Part shown: in pieces, positions 1 through 5,279 of the stretch
Layout of the letters: every line of letters begins with the position of its first letter
Numbering within the stretch: the stretch's first letter is position 1
Notes under the pieces: model-generated
Database searches by the model: none
Told to the model about the DNA's origin: nothing
The model's input: only the letters and a program-made list of their open reading frames with translations
Source of the DNA: Flavobacteriales bacterium
GTDB taxonomy: Bacteria > Bacteroidota > Bacteroidia > Flavobacteriales_D > Crocinitomicaceae
Length of the DNA: 5,279 bases
Direction: 5' to 3'
Assembly (NCBI GenBank): GCA_947476515.1
Contig: CANJQZ010000155.1
Span: forward strand, 1-5,279
Position numbers and translations under genes: made by a program

Positions 1-930
1 AGTAATGCTGTTTCTTTAAGATTAAAATTAAATCTCCTAACGAAGCAAAATTCTATTTTTAGACTTTGTCATGGTGAGGGAGATGGATTGCCAGGTTTAA
101 TAATTGATTTCTATAATGGTGTCGCGGTTATTCAATGTCACTCAGTTGGTATGTATCAATCTTTAGACTTGATTGTCGCAGGATTGAAAGCAAGTTTAGG
201 AAAAAAATTAACGGCGGTTTATTCCAAATCATCTGAAACTTTAAACAAAGTAGATGGAGTGGTTGACGCGTATTTATTTGGATCTTGTGTTACCCCACAT
301 ACTGCTATAGAAAATGGGGTGAAGTATCAAATTGATTGGGTGCTTGGACAAAAAACAGGTTTTTTTATTGATCAAAGAGAAAATCGTGCTTTACTCAACA
401 GGTATGCTTTAGGGAAAAAAGTTCTGAATACATTCTGTTACTCTGGTGGATTTAGTTTACAAGCATTACTTGGTGGTGCAACCCTTGCACATTCATTAGA
501 CAGTTCTAAAAAAGCAATAGAAGCTACAGAAGAAAATGTGAAATTAAATTCCTTCAAAGGGGAACATCAAAGTATTGTTGCAGATGCAATGGAATACATG
601 AAAGATTTAAAAGAAGATTACGATATCATAGTAATTGACCCCCCAGCATTTGCAAAACATAGGGATAAGAGACACCAAGCAATTCAAGGATATAAAAGAC
701 TCAATGCCCATGCTTTTCGACAAATAAAACCTGGAGGCATTGTATTTACTTTTTCTTGTTCTCAAGTGGTAGATAAGACCATGTTTACCCATACCATAAT
801 TGCTGCAGCCATAGAATCTGGACGCAATGTTAGAATTTTAGAACAATTACATCAAGCTGCAGACCATCCGATTAACGCTTATCATCCGGAGGGAGAATAC
901 CTCAAAGGTTTGATTTTACAAATTGATTAA
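1..930 (+). CDS. rlmI: RlmI-type class I SAM-dependent 23S rRNA (cytosine-C5) methyltransferase, 5' end missing
   Basis: The frame is open from base 1 to the TAA at 928-930, giving 309 residues. E. coli RlmI has 396, so roughly the first 80-90 residues, including most of the N-terminal PUA domain, lie outside the window. Fragment numbering: HGEGDGLPGLIID at 24-36 is the linker motif typical of this family. GQKTGFFIDQRENR is at 116-129. The SAM-binding loop NTFCYSGGFSLQA is at 143-155, followed by the acidic residue D167. The catalytic DPPAF is at 213-217, FTFSCS with its cysteine C253 at 249-254, and HPEGEYLKG near the C-terminus at 295-303. Family members methylate a cytosine of 23S rRNA (m5C1962 in E. 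coli) using S-adenosylmethionine in the cytoplasm. The TTG at 88 is not the start, because conserved sequence continues upstream of it. The stop overlaps the next gene by one base. The exact rRNA target in this organism is inferred from the family. Confidence 0.93.
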   Translation, partial: SNAVSLRLKLNLLTKQNSIFRLCHGEGDGLPGLIIDFYNGVAVIQCHSVGMYQSLDLIVAGLKASLGKKLTAVYSKSSETLNKVDGVVDAYLFGSCVTPHTAIENGVKYQIDWVLGQKTGFFIDQRENRALLNRYALGKKVLNTFCYSGGFSLQALLGGATLAHSLDSSKKAIEATEENVKLNSFKGEHQSIVADAMEYMKDLKEDYDIIVIDPPAFAKHRDKRHQAIQGYKRLNAHAFRQIKPGGIVFTFSCSQVVDKTMFTHTIIAAAIESGRNVRILEQLHQAADHPINAYHPEGEYLKGLILQID

Positions 931-2258
931 TGCTGTCCATAAGTTATAAATCTATTCTTGCTGTTGCTTTACCCATGATGGTATCTGGATTTATTCAATC
1001 CATTGTATTAATTACTGACGCCTCCTTTTTAAGTAGGTATTCAACAGAAGCATTTGATGCTTTAGGAAACGCCGGATTAATCTACATCACACTCTATATA
1101 ATGCTTGCGGGAATGAGCGATGGATCTCAAATCATAATTGCCAGAAGAATTGGGGAAGAACGATTTGAAGCCATTGGAAGAATCTTTGGGACAACATTTA
1201 TTACACTATTACTCCTTGCCATTGGCTTATTTCTTTTCCTTTATTTTTTAATGCCTGATTGGATTGTATCTTATTCGCGTAACTCAAAAATTGCTTTGAT
1301 GCAAGGTGACTTTTTGAAGATAAGGGGCTTCTCCTTGTTTTTTGCCGTGATTACCTTAACTATTCAAGCCTTGATGATTGCAAAAGGAAAAACATGGGTA
1401 GTTTTAATCGCAGCTGTTGTTACAGCCTCAAGTAATATTTTATTAGGATACACTCTTATTTTTGGAAACTTTGGTTTCCAGCGCTTGGGCCTTGAAGGAG
1501 CGGCTTATGCTTCAACCATTGCAGATGCCTTAGGAATGATAACCTTGGTGCTTTTTCTAATTTTCTCAAAAGAAAGAAAAGAATATAAACTGTTTTCCTA
1601 TTTTTCATTTCAATGGAAATCATTTATAGAATTACTTAAAGTTGGCAGTCCCTTATTAATACAAGGCTTTTTTGCCTTAGCGACATGGACCCTTTTTTTT
1701 ACCTGGTTAGAACAAAAAGGAAACTTTGATTTAACGGTTTCCCAGAACATTCGTTCGATTTATTTCCTCGCTTTTGTACCTATTTGGGGATTTGCGGCTA
1801 CCACTAAAACCTACATTTCGCAATACCTTGGCAATAAGAAATTTGAGATGCTTCCGATCATTCAGAGGCGTATTCAATTGCTAACCGTTGGATTTCTATT
1901 ATTTACTTTTCATGGCGCACTTTTTTACCCAGAGGCTTTGATAAGATTTATTAATCCAGAAGAACAATATGTACAAAAGAGTGCGGAAATATTGCGTTTA
2001 ATCTCTTGTTCTATATTTTTATACGGGATGATTTCAGTTTATTTCCAAACCATACTTGGAAGTGGGAATACACTGGTATCGATGACCATAGAATTTTTTG
2101 CGGTATTAATTTATATCAGTAGCGCTTATTGTTTTATTAAAATATTTCAATGGGATGTCTATTGGATATGGACAGTTGAGTATATTTACTTTACAACACT
2201 GGGAGGATTATCCTTATTGTATTTGAAATTATTTGATTGGAAGAAAAAAATAGTATAA
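930..2258 (+). CDS. MATE-family multidrug/cation efflux transporter
   Basis: The 442-residue protein is very hydrophobic, with about twelve membrane segments in two halves (roughly residues 8-30, 48-70, 88-108, 132-152, 155-180, 188-212, 235-258, 272-293, 316-336, 352-374, 385-405 and 409-434). This is the size and layout of MATE exporters. The N-terminal half opens with ALPMMVSGFIQSIVLITDA (13-31) and has GMSDGSQIIIARRIGEERF (61-79). The second half repeats the theme with FAATTKTYISQYLGNKKFE (288-306). These are the MATE 'small residues...Q...(L/I)G..' motifs after TM2 and TM8. Family members expel drugs or other organic compounds from the cytoplasm across the inner membrane using a Na+ or H+ gradient. 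The substrate here cannot be read from sequence. The start ATG overlaps the rlmI stop (TAATG) and fmt follows after one base, so it is probably co-transcribed and perhaps translationally coupled. No Shine-Dalgarno sequence is visible. Confidence 0.9.
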   Translation: MLSISYKSILAVALPMMVSGFIQSIVLITDASFLSRYSTEAFDALGNAGLIYITLYIMLAGMSDGSQIIIARRIGEERFEAIGRIFGTTFITLLLLAIGLFLFLYFLMPDWIVSYSRNSKIALMQGDFLKIRGFSLFFAVITLTIQALMIAKGKTWVVLIAAVVTASSNILLGYTLIFGNFGFQRLGLEGAAYASTIADALGMITLVLFLIFSKERKEYKLFSYFSFQWKSFIELLKVGSPLLIQGFFALATWTLFFTWLEQKGNFDLTVSQNIRSIYFLAFVPIWGFAATTKTYISQYLGNKKFEMLPIIQRRIQLLTVGFLLFTFHGALFYPEALIRFINPEEQYVQKSAEILRLISCSIFLYGMISVYFQTILGSGNTLVSMTIEFFAVLIYISSAYCFIKIFQWDVYWIWTVEYIYFTTLGGLSLLYLKLFDWKKKIV

Positions 2259-2259
2259 G

Positions 2260-3228
2260 ATGAAAGCGCTGCGCATTGTTTTTATGGGAACGCCTGAATT
2301 CGCTTTAACGATCCTCAAGAAGATTGTTTCAAGTAAACACGAACTTGTGGGTGTTGTAACTGTTGCAGACAAACCTGCGGGTCGTGGACAACAGCTGAGA
2401 GAAAGTGCAGTAAAGACCTATGCGAAATCTTTGAATATCTTGACCTTGCAACCCGAAAAGCTAAAAGAGGAGCAATTTATTGAAGACTTGACTGCTTTAA
2501 AAGCAGATGTATTTGTAGTGGTAGCATTCAGAATGCTTCCAAAAATAGTTTGGACTATTCCGCCAATGGGAACCTTTAATTTGCATGCTTCTTTGTTACC
2601 CGATTACAGAGGTGCTGCTCCAATCAATTGGGCCATCATCAATGGAGAAAAAGAAACCGGCGTGAGCACCTTTTTTATCAATGAAGAAATTGACGCAGGA
2701 GCCATTATCGATCAAGAAAAAATAACGATTGATGCTGATATGGATGCAGGGACTTTGCATGATACATTAATGCAACTTGGTGCCCAATTGACGATTAAAA
2801 CACTAGACCAATTAGCACTAGGAACCTTCAAAACTCGCCTTCAAAAATCAGAAGATACACTGATAACAAAAGAAAAATTAGCACCAAAAATATTTAAAGA
2901 GGATACGAAAATTGATTGGGGAAAATCAGCTCAAGAAATACATAATAAAATTCGTGGACTGTCACCCTACCCTGCTGCTTGGTGTATCTTGAGAAATATC
3001 GAAAAAGACATTCATTTGCAATGTAAACTTTTTGAATCTACCCTAATTGATGCAATACCATTAGAATCAAAGACAAAAATGGTAGTGACTAAAGATGGAA
3101 TATTATTTCCTTGTTCAGATCATTACCTTACCATCAAATCTATTCAATTGGAAGGCAAAAGAAGAATGGATTTCAAATCCTTTTTGGCTGGAAATAAACT
3201 CGAAGATTGGGAATTAATTATTGATTAA
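2260..3228 (+). CDS. fmt: Methionyl-tRNA formyltransferase
   Basis: The 322-residue cytoplasmic enzyme transfers a formyl group from 10-formyltetrahydrofolate to the amino group of Met-tRNA(fMet), producing the bacterial initiator tRNA. It is close to the E. coli length (315). The N-terminal formyltransferase domain (about 1-205) begins RIVFMGTPEFA (5-15). It carries the DKPAGRG loop (37-43) that recognises the tRNA acceptor stem in this family. The folate/catalytic motif NLHASLLPDYRGAAPINWA is at 107-125 and GVSTFFINEEIDAG at 134-147. The catalytic triad is N107, H109 and D145. The C-terminal tRNA-binding domain (about 206-322) has KIDWGKSAQEI (217-227), IRGLSPYPAAW (231-241) and QLEGKRRM (296-303). 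The ATG lies one base after the MATE stop, so this is the third gene of a compact run. Its TAA overlaps the convergent minus-strand gene by four bases. Confidence 0.97.
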   Translation: MKALRIVFMGTPEFALTILKKIVSSKHELVGVVTVADKPAGRGQQLRESAVKTYAKSLNILTLQPEKLKEEQFIEDLTALKADVFVVVAFRMLPKIVWTIPPMGTFNLHASLLPDYRGAAPINWAIINGEKETGVSTFFINEEIDAGAIIDQEKITIDADMDAGTLHDTLMQLGAQLTIKTLDQLALGTFKTRLQKSEDTLITKEKLAPKIFKEDTKIDWGKSAQEIHNKIRGLSPYPAAWCILRNIEKDIHLQCKLFESTLIDAIPLESKTKMVVTKDGILFPCSDHYLTIKSIQLEGKRRMDFKSFLAGNKLEDWELIID

Positions 3229-3242
3229 TCGCCATCGATTAA
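3225..3242. terminator. Small perfect hairpin at the convergent gene ends (possible weak bidirectional terminator)
   Basis: TTAATCG (3225-3231), loop CCAT, then CGATTAA (3236-3242) form a perfect 7-bp stem. The left arm contains the stop codons of both convergent genes. The stem has only two G-C pairs, and neither strand has a clean T-tract after it, so termination strength is doubtful. It is listed because it sits exactly where two opposing transcripts must end and no better terminator is visible nearby. Confidence 0.3.
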
Positions 3243-4010
3243 ATTACCTAATCCTCCTAATATACCCGTCCCCTCCTCTTTTCTTGTACCTTGTCCATAA
3301 CTCAACACTCGTGATGCAAGACGAGAGATAGGAAGTGTTTGCAGCCAAACTTCCCCAGGACCTTGGAGCGTGGCAAAAAAGATGCCTTCTCCACCAAAGA
3401 AAGTATTCTTAATTCCACCCACAAACTGAATATCAAAATCAATATCCTTGGTATAAGCAACAATACAACCAGTATCAATTTTTAATGAATCACCTTCTAT
3501 TAATGTTCTTTTAATGATATGTCCTCCAGCATGACAGAAAGCCATTCCATCACCTTCAAGTTTCTGCATAATAAAACCTTCACCTCCAAAAAGACCTGCA
3601 CCTAATTTCTTTTGAAATGAAATACCAATTGAGACTCCTTTTGCAGCGCATAAAAACGCATCTTTTTGACAAATAATTTTACCTTGATAGGCTGAAAGAT
3701 CAAATGGGATAATTTTACCAGGATAAGGAGATGCAAAGGCAACTCGAGCTTTGGATTGACCCTGATTGGTAAATGCAGTCATGAATAAACTCTCCCCAGT
3801 AAGTAAGCGTTTACCGGCGCCAAATAATTTGCCCATAAATCCACTTTGTTGAGCAGAACCGTCACCAAAAATAGTTTCCATTTGTACATTAGCATCCATG
3901 TACATAAAAGCTCCAGCCTCTGCGATGGCCGTCTCCATGTTATCTAATTCTATTTCAACCAATTGCATTTCTTCCCCTTGGATAAAGTAATCTATCTTGT
4001 GATTTTCCAT
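3225..4010 (-). CDS. AIM24 / TIGR00266 family protein (former DUF124), function unknown
   Basis: The 261-residue soluble-looking protein has no signal peptide or membrane helix. It is glycine-rich and mostly beta-prone. Family hallmarks are AEAGAFMYMD (30-39), a Gly-rich stretch GFMGKLFGAGKRLLTGES (57-74), FGGEGFIMQKLEGDG (141-155), HAGG (160-163), and FGGEGIFFATLQGPGEVWLQ (205-224) with LPIS (226-229). This matches the widespread AIM24/TIGR00266 family. No enzymatic activity is established for it as far as I know, although structures of bacterial members show beta folds. The motif GE-x-hydrophobics-G occurs three times (72-84, 143-155, 207-219) with equal internal spacing, pointing to internal repetition. 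The C-terminal tail (239-261) is Gly-rich and probably flexible. The ATG is the first start after an in-frame stop four codons upstream. The gene stands alone on this strand and converges on fmt, sharing TTAA, so a functional link to fmt is not implied. Confidence 0.9.
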   Translation of the reverse strand: MENHKIDYFIQGEEMQLVEIELDNMETAIAEAGAFMYMDANVQMETIFGDGSAQQSGFMGKLFGAGKRLLTGESLFMTAFTNQGQSKARVAFASPYPGKIIPFDLSAYQGKIICQKDAFLCAAKGVSIGISFQKKLGAGLFGGEGFIMQKLEGDGMAFCHAGGHIIKRTLIEGDSLKIDTGCIVAYTKDIDFDIQFVGGIKNTFFGGEGIFFATLQGPGEVWLQTLPISRLASRVLSYGQGTRKEEGTGILGGLGNLIDGD

Positions 4011-4038
4011 AATAATATTTTAACTAATCTAAAATTAA

Positions 4039-4046
4039 CAAGTGTA
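4039..4046 (-). promoter_or_regulatory. Possible -7 box for the AIM24-family gene
   Basis: Read on the minus strand, this site is TACACTTG, one mismatch from the Bacteroidota -7 consensus TAnnTTTG. It would start a transcript roughly 20-25 bases before the ATG at 4010. I do not see a TTG-type -33 element at the right distance (17-23 bases further upstream on that strand), so the call is weak. Confidence 0.25.
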
Positions 4047-4090
4047 TTCAAGAATAACTTAAAATAATTGTTAATTTTTTTCGATTTGTA

Positions 4091-4124
4091 TTGTCAGTGA
4101 ATAAAAAAGTTAAATTTATCTTTA
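4091..4124 (+). promoter_or_regulatory. Candidate Bacteroidota-type promoter for the 117-residue protein gene
   Basis: TTG at 4091-4093 is followed after 17 bases by TAAATTTA (4111-4118), and after 23 bases by a second overlapping box, TATCTTTA (4117-4124). The consensus known from Flavobacterium is TTG-N17-23-TAnnTTTG, so each box differs only in the last base. An upstream TTTG (4085-4088) is an alternative -33 element, 22 bases from the first box. The gene's ATG is at 4138, so the leader would be short (about 15 bases or fewer) with no Shine-Dalgarno sequence. Which box is used cannot be decided from sequence. Confidence 0.45.
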
Positions 4125-4138
4125 TAATCAATTATAAA
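4121..4138. repeat. 18-bp near-continuous palindrome touching the start codon
   Basis: TTTATAAT (4121-4128) and ATTATAAA (4131-4138) are perfect inverted arms separated by CA. The right arm ends on the A of the ATG, and the left arm begins just after the first candidate -7 box. The position would suit an operator or a weak start-site hairpin (7 bp with a TCAA loop in RNA). All paired bases are A or T in a very AT-rich gap, so chance is a serious alternative. Confidence 0.3.
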
Positions 4139-4491
4139 TGGGAGATTTTAAAGCAGATAAAAGTGCCCTTGACGCAGAACTAGAGCGCTTTGTAGCCTTA
4201 CTTAGTGAGTTATTGCCTCACTATCATGAACTATTAAATAAAGAAAATCTAGACCCTTCTGAATTAAAAAGACTGGGAGAAATCGAGCATTATTTAATAG
4301 GTGTGAATGCTAAAATCATGGAAATTAAGAAGAAATTAGAACAAGATATTTTCGGTCAATCATTAAATGTTTATTATCAATTAAAGAATCAAGCAATAGA
4401 AGGAAGTCCGCATGCTAAATTGAAATTAGAAAAAATGCGCGATGCTTTTGCTGAAGCACTCCAAGCTGGAGAAATAATCAACTATAATTAA
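4138..4491 (+). CDS. Unrecognised 117-residue helical, charged protein
   Basis: I do not recognise this family. The ATG is the earliest possible start, because the codon directly before it is an in-frame TAA. The protein has no cysteine or tryptophan, no signal peptide and no membrane segment. It is rich in Glu, Lys and Leu. Four helices look likely: about 8-36 (SALDAELERFVALLSELLPH region), 39-69 (a charged, amphipathic stretch ending EIKKKLEQ), 74-88 and 91-110. Helix breakers lie at NLDP (37-40), FGQ (72-74) and EGSP (88-91). The long second helix could pair as a coiled coil. A small cytoplasmic helical bundle or a protein-interaction subunit is the most that can be inferred. The gene has its own candidate promoter and an apparent terminator before gpsA, so it may be a single-gene unit divergent from the AIM24-family gene. 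Base composition resembles its neighbours, giving no sign of recent transfer. Confidence 0.8.
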   Translation: MGDFKADKSALDAELERFVALLSELLPHYHELLNKENLDPSELKRLGEIEHYLIGVNAKIMEIKKKLEQDIFGQSLNVYYQLKNQAIEGSPHAKLKLEKMRDAFAEALQAGEIINYN

Positions 4492-4502
4492 TGGTGCATA
4501 AA

Positions 4503-4537
4503 TCTTTCTTTTAAAATTAAAAGAGGGGATTTTTTTT
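4503..4537 (+). terminator. Candidate intrinsic terminator after the 117-residue protein gene
   Basis: The arms 4503-4513 (TCTTTCTTTTA) and 4518-4528 (TAAAAGAGGGG) can pair over 11 bp in RNA around an AAAU loop: two G-C, three G-U and six A-U pairs. One base later comes a run of eight T (4530-4537). The hairpin begins 12 bases after the TAA at 4489-4491. The layout is that of a rho-independent terminator, although the stem is weak in G-C. The last T of the run is also the first base of the downstream gpsA promoter box. Confidence 0.5.
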
Positions 4538-4544
4538 ACCTTTG
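4537..4544 (+). promoter_or_regulatory. Perfect Bacteroidota -7 promoter box for gpsA
   Basis: TACCTTTG matches the TAnnTTTG consensus at every fixed position and follows a T-tract. The gpsA ATG begins at 4551, six bases after the box, so transcription would start at or within a few bases of the ATG. No clear TTG -33 element lies 17-23 bases upstream; that stretch is the AT-rich terminator hairpin. This lowers confidence somewhat. Confidence 0.55.
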
Positions 4545-4550
4545 TCCAAC

Positions 4551-5279
4551 ATGACAAATAAGACACCACTAGTAGCTGTAATTGGCGGAGGAAGTTGGGC
4601 CACTGCTTTGGTCAAGCTTTTTTGTAATAATTCACCTAAAGTTGCTTGGTGGATGCGTAATGAAGAAGCCATAGCACACCTCCATAGTTTTAAGCACAAC
4701 CCTCATTATTTACAAGATGTTGAATTTGATCTAGCGAAATTAATCGTTAGCTCAGATTTAGTATCCATAATTAAACAGGCTGACATTATAGTAATTGCTA
4801 CTCCAGCAGCATTTCTGACAGAAACTTTTAAAGATTTTCCAATAGAATACTTTAAAGACAAAATTGTATTTTCAGCGGTAAAGGGAATTGTACCTGAATT
4901 TCATGCTATTCCTGCACGATTTATTCACAAGACCTTTGGAACGCCCTATGAAAATATTGGAATAATCTGTGGACCTTGTCACGCTGAAGAGGTAGCACTA
5001 GAGCGCTTATCTTATCTCACCATTGCATGTTCCACACCGAGTATTGCAGAAACTGTTTCTGCATTGCTACGATGCAGATATATAAAAACCACCACTTCTG
5101 ATGATCTCTTTGGTACAGAATTATCTGCCGTATTAAAAAACATTTATGCCCTAGCTTCTGGTATTTGTGCCGGACTTGGATACGGAGATAATTTTCAAGC
5201 CGTTTTGGTGTCAAATGCCATTCAGGAGATTGAACGATTTATTGATGTGGTAAGTCCTGTACACAGAGACACCAAATCA
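4551..5279 (+). CDS. gpsA: NAD(P)H-dependent glycerol-3-phosphate dehydrogenase, 3' end missing
   Basis: An open frame of 243 codons runs off the window; family members have about 330-340 residues, so about 90 are missing. The enzyme reduces dihydroxyacetone phosphate to sn-glycerol 3-phosphate in the cytoplasm, supplying the backbone for phospholipids. The N-terminal Rossmann domain has VIGGGSWATAL (10-20), a GxGxxA nucleotide loop, and R36 in the place of the E. coli cofactor-contacting H36. ATPAAF (83-88) and SAVKG (108-112) follow, with K111 matching the substrate-binding lysine. GPCHAEEVA (141-149) binds substrate, with Cys143 where E. coli has Thr. GTELSAVLKNIYALASG (188-204) carries the catalytic K196, and GLGYGDNFQAVLVSNAI is at 208-224. 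The divergent start of the C-terminal domain (QAVLVSNAI rather than the usual xALITRG) is, from memory, usual for Bacteroidota. ATG 4551 is preferred because it starts just before the Rossmann strand. An in-frame TTG at 4542 is possible, with a stop at 4518. The rest of the C-terminal substrate site is outside the window. Confidence 0.95.
   Translation, partial: MTNKTPLVAVIGGGSWATALVKLFCNNSPKVAWWMRNEEAIAHLHSFKHNPHYLQDVEFDLAKLIVSSDLVSIIKQADIIVIATPAAFLTETFKDFPIEYFKDKIVFSAVKGIVPEFHAIPARFIHKTFGTPYENIGIICGPCHAEEVALERLSYLTIACSTPSIAETVSALLRCRYIKTTTSDDLFGTELSAVLKNIYALASGICAGLGYGDNFQAVLVSNAIQEIERFIDVVSPVHRDTKS

Noticed and set aside
88..90. TTG as the start of the methyltransferase
   Set aside because: The frame stays open to base 1 and encodes the conserved RLCHGEGDG segment upstream, so the gene simply begins outside the window.
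607..792. Minus-strand open frame of 61 codons inside rlmI
   Set aside because: It lies opposite the conserved catalytic part of the methyltransferase, and its product shows no recognisable motif. It is a shadow of the real gene.
930..3228. The MATE-fmt-AIM24 cluster as a novel defence or resistance system
   Set aside because: fmt and the flanking genes are housekeeping functions, the AIM24-family gene faces the other way, and there is no nuclease, toxin, mobile element or composition shift. The evidence supports ordinary chromosomal neighbours.
4491..4514. Seven-codon frame starting with TAATG at the end of the 117-residue protein gene
   Set aside because: It is very short, has no ribosome-binding sequence and lies inside the terminator hairpin. 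It most likely arises by chance, although the TAATG junction resembles the one at 928-932.
4522..4528. AGAGGGG as a Shine-Dalgarno site for gpsA
   Set aside because: It ends 22 bases before the ATG (13 before the alternative TTG), which is too far. It also pairs inside the terminator stem and would lie upstream of the predicted transcript start.
4517..4699. Minus-strand open frame of 60 codons over the gpsA start
   Set aside because: It runs antisense to the clear Rossmann motif of GpsA and through its promoter, and has no family resemblance.
5017..5214. Minus-strand open frame of 65 codons inside gpsA
   Set aside because: It is antisense to the catalytic-lysine region of GpsA, and its composition looks random.

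Overview
The window is AT-rich chromosomal DNA, most likely from a member of the Bacteroidota. The clues are promoter-like TAnnTTTG boxes, starts with no useful Shine-Dalgarno sequence, and a GpsA whose motifs (GPCHAEEVA, GYGDNFQAVL) are, from memory, of the type common in that phylum. It is densely coded, with six protein-coding genes. Two are cut by the window edges. I see no rRNA, tRNA, CRISPR array, insertion sequence or phage gene, and no stretch above about 130 bases without a gene.

Left part, plus strand (1-3228): a tight run of three genes. The 3' four-fifths of an RlmI-type 23S rRNA cytosine methyltransferase overlaps the start of a MATE-family multidrug exporter by one base (TAATG). 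The exporter is followed after a single base by fmt, methionyl-tRNA formyltransferase. The spacing suggests one transcript and possibly coupled translation. Two genes serve ribosome or translation function, and the exporter between them is the outsider.

Middle, minus strand (3225-4010): an AIM24/TIGR00266-family protein of unknown function converges on fmt. The two genes share the four bases TTAA, so each stop codon lies in the other gene's end, and a small perfect hairpin starts exactly there. The protein shows three copies of a Gly-Glu motif with identical internal spacing.

Right part, plus strand (4138-5279): a 127-base divergent gap carries a plausible Bacteroidota promoter and a small palindrome. 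It leads into an unrecognised 117-residue, mostly helical, charged protein. Twelve bases after that gene a hairpin plus T8 tract looks like an intrinsic terminator. The last T of that tract is the first base of a perfect TACCTTTG promoter box, only six bases before the ATG of gpsA (glycerol-3-phosphate dehydrogenase, cut off by the window end). That arrangement predicts a leaderless or nearly leaderless gpsA mRNA.

Most of the window is ordinary housekeeping content. The parts most worth a second look are the overlapping terminator/promoter at gpsA, the unknown 117-residue protein, and the repeat structure of the AIM24-family protein. I found no convincing new multi-gene system.
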